This document shows positions 7,807 through 16,099 of a stretch of 64,000 nucleotides of DNA, one piece after another (within the stretch, counting starts at the first letter, position 1; every line of letters begins with the position of its first letter). The stretch is from Flavobacteriales bacterium. GTDB taxonomy: Bacteria; Bacteroidota; Bacteroidia; Flavobacteriales_F; PHOS-HE28. The translations under genes were made by a program, and so were the position numbers. Under the pieces are notes generated by a model. That model searched no databases. It had not been told where the DNA came from and worked only from the letters and a program-made list of their open reading frames with translations. Where the stretch lies: contig JACJZF010000001.1 of the NCBI GenBank assembly GCA_020635725.1, positions 248,001 to 312,000 on the forward strand, read 5' to 3'.

Positions 7807-8754
7807 CTAGCGCACCGAAGCCCGCCTGAGCCGGTCGTTGATGGCACGGCCAAGCCCCTCGTCGGGGAAGCGTTCGGCCAGGATCACCTCGCAATCGCTG
7901 GCGTCGAGCTCGCGCAGCACCGCGAAAAGGTGACGCGCGGCCTCCGCCAGGTCGCCCTGCTCCGAGAGCACCTCGCAACGGTGCCCTGGCCTCTCCTCCT
8001 GAAAACTGATGATGCCCACGCGCTGGCCCGCGAAACGACGCAGCAGCGCGTCCATGTCGCCGACCATGACCCGTTTCCGCGGCGCGTAATGGCTCTCGAG
8101 CATGCCTGGGGCGGCCGGCAGCACCTGCTTCAGCGCAGGCTCCACGCGGCCGATGACGGCCTCGATGCGCTCCACCGGGATGCCGCCGGGGCGGTACAGC
8201 ACCCACCGGTTCTCCTCCCAGCCAACGATGGTCGATTCGACACCCACCGTGCAGGGGCCGCCGTCGAGGATGTAGGGGATACGGTCGCCGAGCTGGTCGG
8301 CCACATGCTGCGCGGTGGTGGGGCTCACATAACCGAAGGGATTGGCGCTGGGCGCTGCCAGGGGGAAGTCAATTGAACCTAGCAGCTCGCGCGTGAGCGG
8401 GTGCGCGGGCATGCGCACGCCCACGGTGTCCAGCCCGCTGGTGACGAGGTCTGGTACGGCAGGTTTCTTCGGAAGCACAAGCGTGAGCGGACCGGGCCAG
8501 AAGGTCTCCATCAGTGCCTCGGCGCCGGGAGGTAGCTCCGCAACGACACGCGCCAACTCGTCCCTCCGCCCGATGTGGACGATGAGCGGATCGAAGCTGG
8601 GCCTCGCCTTCGCCTCGAACACTTTCAATACAGCGGCCTCGTCGAAGGCGTTCGCCGCAAGGCCGTAAACCGTCTCGGTCGGGATGGCAACCACCTCGCC
8701 AGCACGAAGCAGCTGCGCCGCTTCCTGGACGGAGCTTCCGATCTTGGCCCTCAT
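7807..8754 (-). CDS. tsaC: L-threonylcarbamoyladenylate synthase (Sua5/YwlC/TsaC)
   Basis: A 315-residue cytoplasmic enzyme that makes threonylcarbamoyl-AMP from threonine, bicarbonate and ATP for t6A37 tRNA modification. The YrdC core is clear: GEVVAIPTETVYGLAANAFD, KARPSFDPLIVHI, FWPGPLTLVL, GVRMPAHPL, APSANPFGYVSPT, and GPCTVGVESTIV. The C-terminal part, beginning MLESHYAPRKRVMV, is the extra Sua5 domain, so the long two-domain Sua5 form is present rather than the short TsaC form. The start at 8754 is preceded by GGATCTTCGCGGC directly before ATG, overlapping a palindrome in the divergent intergenic gap. Confidence 0.95.
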   Translation of the reverse strand: MRAKIGSSVQEAAQLLRAGEVVAIPTETVYGLAANAFDEAAVLKVFEAKARPSFDPLIVHIGRRDELARVVAELPPGAEALMETFWPGPLTLVLPKKPAVPDLVTSGLDTVGVRMPAHPLTRELLGSIDFPLAAPSANPFGYVSPTTAQHVADQLGDRIPYILDGGPCTVGVESTIVGWEENRWVLYRPGGIPVERIEAVIGRVEPALKQVLPAAPGMLESHYAPRKRVMVGDMDALLRRFAGQRVGIISFQEERPGHRCEVLSEQGDLAEAARHLFAVLRELDASDCEVILAERFPDEGLGRAINDRLRRASVR

Positions 8755-8760
8755 GCCGCG

Positions 8761-8780
8761 AAGATCCGCTATCGGATCTT
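8761..8780. promoter_or_regulatory. Perfect 8-bp inverted repeat between divergent genes
   Basis: AAGATCCG-CTAT-CGGATCTT is a perfect palindrome with 8-bp arms and a 4-base centre. It lies in the 35-bp gap between the divergent tsaC and LtaS-like starts. Its position suits an operator or overlapping divergent promoter. A hairpin or chance palindrome cannot be excluded. Confidence 0.5.
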
Positions 8781-8789
8781 AGGCCACCG

Positions 8790-10745
8790 ATGCCGCGTCA
8801 CCTCCACTTGCTGCTGAAGTTGCTCGGCCTAGGGCTCGTCACGGGTTCGGGCTTCCGCATCGTTCTGCTCCTGGCGCATGTTGACCAGTGGAGCGAGGCA
8901 AGCGGAACCGATGTTTGGCGCGCGCTCTTCGGACGTGGACTGTTGTTCGATCTGTATGTGAACACTTGGTTGCTCGTCGTGCCCTTCCTCATCCTTTCGA
9001 TACGGTATGCGCTGCGCCGTGCGTCGCCGGTTCCGATTCGCTGGGCACGCTGGCTGTGGACCCTGCCCTTCCTGGCCGTCCTGTTCTGCTCCTGCGCCGA
9101 CCTTCCGTTCTTCGCCTACACGAACATGCGCCTGACGGACCTGGCGCTGAGCACCGCGCAGACCATCCGCCAATCGCTGAAGGAACTTGTGAGCACGCCG
9201 CCCTACCTCATGGCGCTGTTCGCTTTCGTCGTGCTCGCGTGGCTCACCATCCGAATCACGCGCGCATGGTTCAGTGCAGCTGCCGCTCCCGAGGTCGCGA
9301 CCAGCGCCCCAGCGCGATGGGTCGCACTGCTTCTGCCGATGGCGCCGCTGCTCATGGGACTGCGCGGCACCTACGACCTCGGCGATGCACCGCTCACCGG
9401 AGAGGACGCCTACTTCAGCCAGACGCCCTTCTTGAATCAGCTGGGCACCAACGCCGCATTCAGTTTCGTCGAGAGCATCGGGCATGACAAGGTGCGCTAT
9501 ATGCCCGCCGAAGAGGCGATCGCGATCGCTCGCGCCCACCTCGGAATCACAGGACCAATCAACGGTTCGCCTTTCGCGCGCGACATCTCCTTCGCGGAGC
9601 CCGCCGCTCGCCGCAACGCGGTGCTCATCCTTGTAGAGAGCTTAAGCGCGAACAGGCTGTACCGATTCGGGCACCCCCGCAACCTGATGCCCTTCCTCGA
9701 GTCACTCATGGATTCCTCCATCGTCTTCGATCGATTCTACGCCGCCGGAACGCGCACTTGCAACGGCATCTTCTCCTCGCTCTACGGCCTGCCCGCGATC
9801 GGAGCGCGGCATCCGATGGCCGATCCGCTGATGACGTCGCAGCGCTTCCATGGGCTGCCCGGCCACCTGCGCGATGCCGGTTTCGCGAATTCATTCATTT
9901 ATCCGGGCGATGCGGCCTTCGACAACATGGGCAGCTTCCTCCTGGCCAACGGGTTCGACCGCTTCGTGAGCGAGGCCGATTTCGCCGATAGCATCCCGCG
10001 CAACAGCTGGGGCGTTACGGACCATGCGCTGTACACGAAGGCGCTGGCGCACATCGATTCGCTCGACCGCACCGGGCACGCCTGGTTCACGACACTCATG
10101 ACCATCAGCAGCCATAAGGGCTACAACGTGCCCCATGACATCGCAGGCTTCGCACCGACGAGCCAAGAGCCGGATGAGGGCATCTACGAATACGCTGACC
10201 GAGCCTTGGCCGAGTTCTTCGCCGCAGCGCGCACCGAGCCCTGGTTCGCGAACACGGTCTTCGTGATCCTCGGCGACCATGGCCAGCGCTTCGACCCCTT
10301 GTACGAAGTGCCGCTCGCTTACCATCATGTGCCGTTGGTGATCCATGCGCCGGGCCTTGTCGTGCCGGGGATCAGGCGTGGTTTCGGGACGCAGGTGGAT
10401 GTGCAGGAGACGGTGCTCGGCGCGCTGCGCATGCCTCATGTGAACAACAGCCTGGGGCAAGACCTCATGCGACACGCCTACGACGCGGCCTACTTCTGCT
10501 CGGACCATCGCATCGCCGCGCTGAACGAACGCAGCTATTGGATCCGCTCTGGCGAGATCGAGCGGCTATATGATTATCCGTCGCGAGGAACGCAGGACCT
10601 CTCCACCGAGCGGGCTGCGGACCGAGATAGCCTGAAGCGATTCGCGGAGGGCATGGTGCAGGCAGCGGCGTGGATGGTGGAGCGGAGGATGGCTCGGAGC
10701 GGCGTGACGGATTCCCCACCGGAACGAACCGAAGCGAACCACTGA
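8790..10745 (+). CDS. LtaS-like membrane phosphotransferase/sulfatase-family protein
   Basis: A 651-residue inner-membrane protein. Five hydrophobic segments in about the first 200 residues are followed by a periplasmic alkaline-phosphatase-fold domain of the lipoteichoic acid synthase/phosphoglycerol transferase type. Candidate catalytic positions are E283 (LILVESLSAN), T323 in AGTRTCNGIFSSLYG as the nucleophile, and D496-H497 in ILGDHGQRF. In Gram-negative bacteria such enzymes add phosphoglycerol or phosphoethanolamine to envelope glycans or lipid A. The substrate here is unknown. The next gene, a PMT/ArnT-type transferase, starts 3 bp downstream, so the two probably form an envelope-modification operon. 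Confidence 0.87.
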   Translation: MPRHLHLLLKLLGLGLVTGSGFRIVLLLAHVDQWSEASGTDVWRALFGRGLLFDLYVNTWLLVVPFLILSIRYALRRASPVPIRWARWLWTLPFLAVLFCSCADLPFFAYTNMRLTDLALSTAQTIRQSLKELVSTPPYLMALFAFVVLAWLTIRITRAWFSAAAAPEVATSAPARWVALLLPMAPLLMGLRGTYDLGDAPLTGEDAYFSQTPFLNQLGTNAAFSFVESIGHDKVRYMPAEEAIAIARAHLGITGPINGSPFARDISFAEPAARRNAVLILVESLSANRLYRFGHPRNLMPFLESLMDSSIVFDRFYAAGTRTCNGIFSSLYGLPAIGARHPMADPLMTSQRFHGLPGHLRDAGFANSFIYPGDAAFDNMGSFLLANGFDRFVSEADFADSIPRNSWGVTDHALYTKALAHIDSLDRTGHAWFTTLMTISSHKGYNVPHDIAGFAPTSQEPDEGIYEYADRALAEFFAAARTEPWFANTVFVILGDHGQRFDPLYEVPLAYHHVPLVIHAPGLVVPGIRRGFGTQVDVQETVLGALRMPHVNNSLGQDLMRHAYDAAYFCSDHRIAALNERSYWIRSGEIERLYDYPSRGTQDLSTERAADRDSLKRFAEGMVQAAAWMVERRMARSGVTDSPPERTEANH

Positions 10746-10748
10746 CCG

Positions 10749-12155
10749 GTGCAATCCGTCGCGAGCATCATCACCCTGACGGGCTACGTGGTCCTGCCCC
10801 TGGCGTGGCACCTGAACCGGCTGGGCCGATGGCGAAGCGCGCTGATGGTGCTGGTGGTCTCCGGGACGCTGCTCCGGCTCGGCCCATCGCTCGACCCGGT
10901 GCTTCATCCATGGGATGAGCGCTACCACGCGCTGGTCGCCAAGAATCTCATGCACGACCCGCTTCGGCCGGCCCTGTATGCCGATGAGGCGCTTCCCCAT
11001 GACGATGCGAATTGGACACGGGCGCATATCTGGTTGCATAAGCCGCCCTTCGGCCTCTGGTGCATCGCTCTCGCGCTGAAGGCGCTCGGCTTGCATCCGT
11101 GGGCCGTGCGCGTGCCTTCACTGCTTTTCTCCATGCTCGCCGTGGCGCTCTGCCATCATCTGGGTCGCCTACTCTTCAACACGACCACCGCATTCTGGTC
11201 CGCGCTGCTGTTCGCTATCAACGGGCACTTGATCGAACTCGCTTCCGGCCGGACATCCACGGATCACGTGGACGCGATCCTCACGGCACTGGTTCTATCC
11301 ACCTGTGTGGCCGCCTTCCACATGGCACGCACCGGCAAGGTGGCCTGGGCCATGATCGGCGGAGGCCTGCTGGGCCTTTCCTTTCTCACCAAGTCCTTGC
11401 CCGCTCTGCTGGGTCTGGCCGTGGCCTGCACGGCACTGGTCTCATTCGGCACCCGGCGGAAGGCCCTGCTGCTGTTGATCTTCGGTGCAACGGCAGCGCT
11501 GGTCGTGCTTCCCTGGGAATGGTACGTGTATAGCGCGTTCGCTCAGCACGTGTCGCTGGAGAACACGCAGCGCTGGGCGCACTTCACCACCTCGATTGAA
11601 GAGCATGCCCGGCCCTGGTACTATTACCTCGTTCAGCTGACGATCTTTCATGGCGAGCTCGTTCCGGTGGCGCTCCTTTCCGGCGCGGTGTATTCGATCC
11701 GACACAAGCAGCGGCTGATGGCGCCGCTGCTCGTATGGTTGATCGCGCCCTTGGTCATCTTCTCCTTCGCCGCGTCCAAGATGCCCGGCTACATGGCCAT
11801 CGCCAGTCCTGCGATCGGCCTCCTTGCGGGTCATGCGGTCTGGCGCTGGACAACAACGGGGGCCGATATCCCATGGCGCATGGTGGCTCGTACCGGCGCG
11901 GCACTGCTCGTACTGCTGCCCCTTCGATTCTCTTGGGACCGCACACAGCCCTTGGGCCAACAAGCAGCTTACGCAGCGTTGCCGGTGGCGGTCGCCCATG
12001 CATCCCGGGGCGATGTGATCGTAGGGTGCCCTGATCCGATCGATGTCATGTTCAGGACCTCGGCCGCGGCCGCGTATGGCTTTGAGCTGGACTCCGCCGC
12101 CCTGACCGAACTGAGGAACAAGGGCTATCGCGTGATCGCATTCGATGAGCCCTGA
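10749..12155 (+). CDS. ArnT/PMT-type (GT83/GT39-like) membrane glycosyltransferase
   Basis: A 468-residue polytopic inner-membrane protein starting at GTG 10749, 3 bp after the preceding stop. The first periplasmic loop contains HPWDERYHALVAKNLM, the acidic motif of undecaprenyl-/dolichyl-phosphate-sugar transferases of the PMT_2/ArnT group. It is followed by TRAHIWLHKPPFGLW and SGRTSTDHVDAI. About 10 hydrophobic segments are recognisable and the C-terminus is a short soluble tail. It probably transfers a sugar from a lipid carrier to lipid A, a glycan or a protein on the periplasmic face. Pairing with the LtaS-like gene supports an envelope-decoration role. Donor and acceptor cannot be inferred. 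Confidence 0.85.
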   Translation: MQSVASIITLTGYVVLPLAWHLNRLGRWRSALMVLVVSGTLLRLGPSLDPVLHPWDERYHALVAKNLMHDPLRPALYADEALPHDDANWTRAHIWLHKPPFGLWCIALALKALGLHPWAVRVPSLLFSMLAVALCHHLGRLLFNTTTAFWSALLFAINGHLIELASGRTSTDHVDAILTALVLSTCVAAFHMARTGKVAWAMIGGGLLGLSFLTKSLPALLGLAVACTALVSFGTRRKALLLLIFGATAALVVLPWEWYVYSAFAQHVSLENTQRWAHFTTSIEEHARPWYYYLVQLTIFHGELVPVALLSGAVYSIRHKQRLMAPLLVWLIAPLVIFSFAASKMPGYMAIASPAIGLLAGHAVWRWTTTGADIPWRMVARTGAALLVLLPLRFSWDRTQPLGQQAAYAALPVAVAHASRGDVIVGCPDPIDVMFRTSAAAAYGFELDSAALTELRNKGYRVIAFDEP

Positions 12156-12206
12156 CGTCCGCTATCCGACCATGGGCCTACTTTAGTTTTCCATGCTCGC
12201 AACCGG

Positions 12207-13637
12207 ATGCACGCGCTGATCCTCCCCATGCTGCTCCTCTCGCTCGGCGGCGCGGATTCATCCGCATCGGACAGCAGCACGCTCATACGCGTGGGTCGCA
12301 TGCATGGCGGCCTCTCTCCGAAATCGATCGCATGGAACGGCCATGGGCTCTTCTTCGCGCAGAACATGATGTACCGCCATACGGTAGCGGTGTTCAATGA
12401 CGAATTCCAGCGTTGCGGCACGATCACCGATCACGTGGCGCTCGATTCCCTCGGCTTCTGCGACCGCACCGGCGGGCATCGCGGGGCTCCGGTGGAGTGC
12501 GTCTTCACCGCCGATGGCCGATACGCGTTCGTGAGCAACTATGCCATGGAGGGCGATGGCTTCAGCAACCCGGGATGCGACGGGTGCCATGGGAGCGATC
12601 TCGATGGCTCCTTCGTGTATCGCATCAACACGTCCACCCTGCGCGTGGAAGCCGCGTACCCCACCGGCAGCGTGCCGAAGTTCCTGGCGCTTACACCCGA
12701 CGAGCGCCACCTGCTCGTATCGAACTGGAGCAGCGGCGATGTGAGCATCATCGACCTGGTGGACCCGGGGTGCTCAGAGCGTATCCCTGTCGGGCGCTTC
12801 CCGCGCGGATTGGCGATCGATCCCGGCGGGCGCTTCGCCTATGTGGCCATCATGGGCGGAAGCAGCATCCAACGAATCGACCTGCTGACTCGAAGCGTAG
12901 AGCACTTCGCGACTGTAGGGCGCGGCCCAAGACACCTATGCCTCGACTCGACCGGGAACACGCTCTACGCCAGCCTCAATCACGAAGGCGCCATCGTCAA
13001 GGTTGATGTGGCGACCAAGGAGGTCTCGCGCCTGCACGTAGGCGGATCGCCACGCAGCATGGTCTTCGGGCGCGATGAGCGCAGCCTCTACGTGGTGCAT
13101 TACAGCGCCGCGCGGATCAGCAAGGTGAGCCTCGACGATTTCACCCTCGCCGATGCGGCCGTCACGGACAGCAAGCCCATCGGCATCACCTACGATGCCC
13201 GCAACAACCGGGTCTGGGTGGCGTGCTACAGCGGGAGCATCCTCGTCTTCGAGGACCGGGATGACGCGCGCGCCGCGAACGCAACGCGTGTCTCCTGCGT
13301 CGATGTCGATAGCTGCGCGGTGCTGGCCGAGATCCAAGGAATCACAATGCACCAACGGAACGTGGCCATCGCTCCACGGACAGCCCATGCACGGACACCG
13401 GCGGTACATGCGCAACGCTACCTCGTCGTGACCGGCGCTTTCCGAGACCCCGCGAATGCCCAGCGGCAGGCGGAGCGCCTTCGCAGGTTGGGATTCGATG
13501 CGTCGATCCGTGAAACGGGAACAGGCAGAGCGCTGCTTCAGGTTGTCGCGGGCACGTTCGCCGCGGAGGAGGAAGCCATGGCCTGCAAGCGGAAACTCGC
13601 CGCGAAAGCGATCGATGGCTGGGTGAAGCGCCCGTGA
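12207..13637 (+). CDS. YVTN/YncE-like beta-propeller protein with C-terminal SPOR domain
   Basis: A 476-residue exported protein. After a short hydrophobic leader, residues ~25-370 form a seven-bladed-type YVTN propeller (FLALTPDERHLLVSNWSSGDVSIIDL, RGLAIDPGGRFAYVAIMGGSSIQRIDL, LCLDSTGNTLYASLNHEGAIVKVDV, SMVFGRDERSLYVVHY). Residues ~400-476 form a SPOR domain (YLVVTGAFRDPANAQRQAERLRRLGF, then LLQVVAGTFAAEEEAMACKRKL), which in other proteins binds septal denuded peptidoglycan. Residues 124-128 read CDGCH, matching the haem c motif CxxCH, but this may be coincidence. The gene ends exactly where the convergent GH3 gene ends (joint TGATCA). Confidence 0.85.
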   Translation: MHALILPMLLLSLGGADSSASDSSTLIRVGRMHGGLSPKSIAWNGHGLFFAQNMMYRHTVAVFNDEFQRCGTITDHVALDSLGFCDRTGGHRGAPVECVFTADGRYAFVSNYAMEGDGFSNPGCDGCHGSDLDGSFVYRINTSTLRVEAAYPTGSVPKFLALTPDERHLLVSNWSSGDVSIIDLVDPGCSERIPVGRFPRGLAIDPGGRFAYVAIMGGSSIQRIDLLTRSVEHFATVGRGPRHLCLDSTGNTLYASLNHEGAIVKVDVATKEVSRLHVGGSPRSMVFGRDERSLYVVHYSAARISKVSLDDFTLADAAVTDSKPIGITYDARNNRVWVACYSGSILVFEDRDDARAANATRVSCVDVDSCAVLAEIQGITMHQRNVAIAPRTAHARTPAVHAQRYLVVTGAFRDPANAQRQAERLRRLGFDASIRETGTGRALLQVVAGTFAAEEEAMACKRKLAAKAIDGWVKRP

Positions 13638-15122
13638 TCAGCCGAGACCCTCCACGTACTTCCGGTCATTCGCCAGACGCGGCACTTTGCTCTGCGCATC
13701 GTTCATGCCACGCACCTTCATCCAAGCGGCGAATGCACCACGCGGCAGCGAGCGGATCACCAGCGGACGCAGCACCTTTCCAGTGATCAGGTCGCGGTAA
13801 TACGGATTGCGCTTCTGCAGCGCCCCATCGATGGCGGCCGCGAGGCGCGCGACATCCGCAGGTGGTGCCGCGAACTCGATGTGCCACTCGTGGTAGGGCA
13901 GCCCTTCGGCGGGTGCGAGCTGCGGGGCCACGGTGAACTCGGCCACCTCGCACGGCACCGTTGCCATCGCCTCCTGCAGCGCGCCTTCCACCTCCTCGGC
14001 GATCACATGCTCACCGAACGCGCTCGTGAAATGCTTGGTGCGGCCCGTGACCACGATGCGCGGCGGCGATAGCGAGACGAAGCGGACCGTGTCGCCGATC
14101 TCGTAGCCCCACAGGCCGGCATTGGTATGCAGCACAAGGGCGTAGTTCACGCCCACGGCTACCTCGGCGATGGAGAGCCGCTGGGGTGAAGGCTTGCCCA
14201 GTTCGCTGGTCGGGATGAACTCGTAGTAGATGCCGTTGTCGAGCACGAGCAGCAGCCCCTCCTCATGGCTGCGGTCCTGGTAGGCGATGAAGCCCTCGCT
14301 TGCAGGGAAGAGTTCCACGCTGGGCACGCTGCCGCCGATGAGCGATTCCATGCGGGCCCGATACGGCTCATAGTTCACGCCGCCGTACACGAAGAGCGAG
14401 AAGTTGGGGAAGACCTCGCGCACACTCGGTTTCCCGGTGCGCGCCAGAACGCGCTCGAAGTACATCTGCACCCACGCGGGTATGCCACTGATCAAGCGCA
14501 TGTCGGCATGCATCGTCTCGGTGACGATGGCCTCCACCTTCGACTCCCAATCGGTGATGCTGTTGGTGGCGAAGCTGGGCATGCGGTTGCGCAGCAGGTA
14601 GCCGGGCACATGGTTGGCCACGATACCGCTGAGCCTTCCAGTGGGAATCAGCCCGCTCTTGTCCAGCACGGGGCTGCCTTGCAGGAAGATCATCTTGCCA
14701 TCGACGAAATCGGCCTGGCCGCTGTAGGCGATGTATGCGAGCAGGGCGCGACGGGCACTATCGATGTGATTCGGCAGCGATTCGCGCGTGATGGGGATGT
14801 ACTTGGCGCCGCTGGTGGTGCCGCTGGTCTTGCACAGGTACAGCGGGAGCCCGGGCCAGAGCACATCGGCCTCTCCTTGCTTGATGCGCTCGATCCAGGG
14901 CCGGAAGCCCTCGTAGTCGCGAAGCGGGACGGCTTGCACGAGCGCCGCGTGCTCGCGCACGTCCGTCAACCGATGCTCACGGCCGAAGGCGGTGCCCGCG
15001 CCGTTCCGTACCAGCTGGCGCAGCTGCTCCGCTTGCACGGCGGGCGCATCCAGCGCGCGGCGCATCACGGCACGCGTGACCAGGCGCGCATACGGCTTGG
15101 CTATGGCTGCTTTCAGGCCCAT
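13638..15122 (-). CDS. GH3-family acyl-adenylating enzyme
   Basis: A 494-residue protein of the GH3 auxin-responsive promoter family, ANL-type enzymes that adenylate a carboxylate and conjugate it to an amine or amino acid. The ATP-binding P-loop is visible at about residues 98-107 (CKTSGTTSGAKYIPIT). The later adenylate-binding region has ELFPASEGFIAYQD, GLWGYEIGDTVRF, and VVTGRTKHFTSAFGEHVIAEEVE. I place the start at ATG 15122 (MGLKAAIAKPYAR); the longer open frame into the M23 gene has no homology-like sequence. Bacterial GH3 substrates are poorly defined, so none is assigned. Its stop codon abuts the stop of the propeller-SPOR gene. Confidence 0.9.
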   Translation of the reverse strand: MGLKAAIAKPYARLVTRAVMRRALDAPAVQAEQLRQLVRNGAGTAFGREHRLTDVREHAALVQAVPLRDYEGFRPWIERIKQGEADVLWPGLPLYLCKTSGTTSGAKYIPITRESLPNHIDSARRALLAYIAYSGQADFVDGKMIFLQGSPVLDKSGLIPTGRLSGIVANHVPGYLLRNRMPSFATNSITDWESKVEAIVTETMHADMRLISGIPAWVQMYFERVLARTGKPSVREVFPNFSLFVYGGVNYEPYRARMESLIGGSVPSVELFPASEGFIAYQDRSHEEGLLLVLDNGIYYEFIPTSELGKPSPQRLSIAEVAVGVNYALVLHTNAGLWGYEIGDTVRFVSLSPPRIVVTGRTKHFTSAFGEHVIAEEVEGALQEAMATVPCEVAEFTVAPQLAPAEGLPYHEWHIEFAAPPADVARLAAAIDGALQKRNPYYRDLITGKVLRPLVIRSLPRGAFAAWMKVRGMNDAQSKVPRLANDRKYVEGLG

Positions 15123-15129
15123 GGCCGGA

Positions 15130-16020
15130 TCACTGGAACACCATGTAGGCCTGCGGGTCCACGGCCGTGCCGTTGTGCCACAGCTCGAAATGCAGATGGG
15201 GTCCGCTGCTGTTCTCGCCGGTGTCGCCCACAATGGCGATGGCCTCGCCGGCCTTCACGCGGTCGCCGGCCTTCTTGAAGAGCACGCTGTTGTGCTTGTA
15301 CACGCTGGTGAGGCCGTTGGTGTGCTGCACCTGCACCACGTAGCCGGCATCGGAGGTCCAGCTCGCCAGGGTCACCGTGCCCGCCAGGCAGCACTTCACC
15401 GCCTCATCGGCCTTGGTGACCACATCCACCGCGAAGTGGCGCTGCTGCGGGTCGAAGCCGGCGGTGACGATGCCCTGCACCGGCGGCACGAAGAGCACGC
15501 TGGCCAGTTCGCGCCGCTCGGAGCTGGCGCGCCCTTCGGCCAGGCTGTAGCGCTCGTCCTGGGCCACGCGGGCGCGCAGCAGGCTGTCATCGAGCCCGGC
15601 CCTAAGCTCCTCCGGCGATGGCCTTACCTGCGCGGGGCGCCGAAGGCTGGCGCTGTCCATGGGCAGCTCACCGGAGAGCACGGCGCGCAGGTTGTCCACG
15701 TATCGCTGCTGGTCGTGCAGGGCGAGCGTGAGCGAATCGGCGAGCACCGTGCTGCGGTACGCATGGAGCTTGGTCTCCTGATCGGAATAGCCGGGGATGT
15801 AGCGCTTGAGCGGGGTGAGCACGATCACCGCCACGATCAGCGCCCCATAGAGCAGGAAGGTGAGCACCGAGAGCACCAGCACCCCCAGTCGGTTCAGCCG
15901 CAGGCTGAAGCGCTCCTCGAAGGTGGTATCATCGATGAGCACGAGCCGGTAGCGGCTGCGCAGGCGGCGGAGCAGGCCTTTCCAGCCGCGCGGCTTCTTC
16001 CGATCCAGTGGCGGAGCCAT
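15130..16020 (-). CDS. M23 peptidase (LytM-domain) with single N-terminal membrane anchor
   Basis: A 296-residue membrane-anchored murein endopeptidase. A basic cytoplasmic N-terminus (RKKPRGWKGLLRRLRSRYR) is followed by one transmembrane helix at about 45-67, a periplasmic linker, and a C-terminal LytM domain. The zinc ligands are intact: HFAVDV for the H-x3-D motif and GPHLHFELW for the H-x-H motif. It is therefore expected to be catalytic, unlike the EnvC-like protein at 53856. I start it at ATG 16020 (MAPPLDRKKP); the frame continues upstream only as antisense of porW. AGCGATCTTCGCCCCG lies immediately 5' of the ATG. It is divergent from porW. Confidence 0.92.
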   Translation of the reverse strand: MAPPLDRKKPRGWKGLLRRLRSRYRLVLIDDTTFEERFSLRLNRLGVLVLSVLTFLLYGALIVAVIVLTPLKRYIPGYSDQETKLHAYRSTVLADSLTLALHDQQRYVDNLRAVLSGELPMDSASLRRPAQVRPSPEELRAGLDDSLLRARVAQDERYSLAEGRASSERRELASVLFVPPVQGIVTAGFDPQQRHFAVDVVTKADEAVKCCLAGTVTLASWTSDAGYVVQVQHTNGLTSVYKHNSVLFKKAGDRVKAGEAIAIVGDTGENSSGPHLHFELWHNGTAVDPQAYMVFQ

Positions 16021-16062
16021 CGGGGCGAAGATCGCTCGCTCTTCCGTTGAGCCGGGTTGAAA

Positions 16063-16070
16063 TAACTTCG
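16063..16070 (+). promoter_or_regulatory. Candidate Bacteroidota -7 box for porW
   Basis: TAACTTCG fits the TAnnTTYG form and lies 29 bp before the porW ATG, in the 79-bp divergent gap with the M23 gene. No clear TTTG -33 element is seen. Confidence 0.45.
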
Positions 16071-16099
16071 CCCGTTCGCAGTTAACCATCGCGGCAGCC

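Noticed and set aside
12576..12590. Cytochrome c assignment from the CDGCH motif in the propeller-SPOR protein
   Set aside because: A single CxxCH in a loop without a cytochrome fold or a distal ligand is insufficient. Kept only as a point to test.
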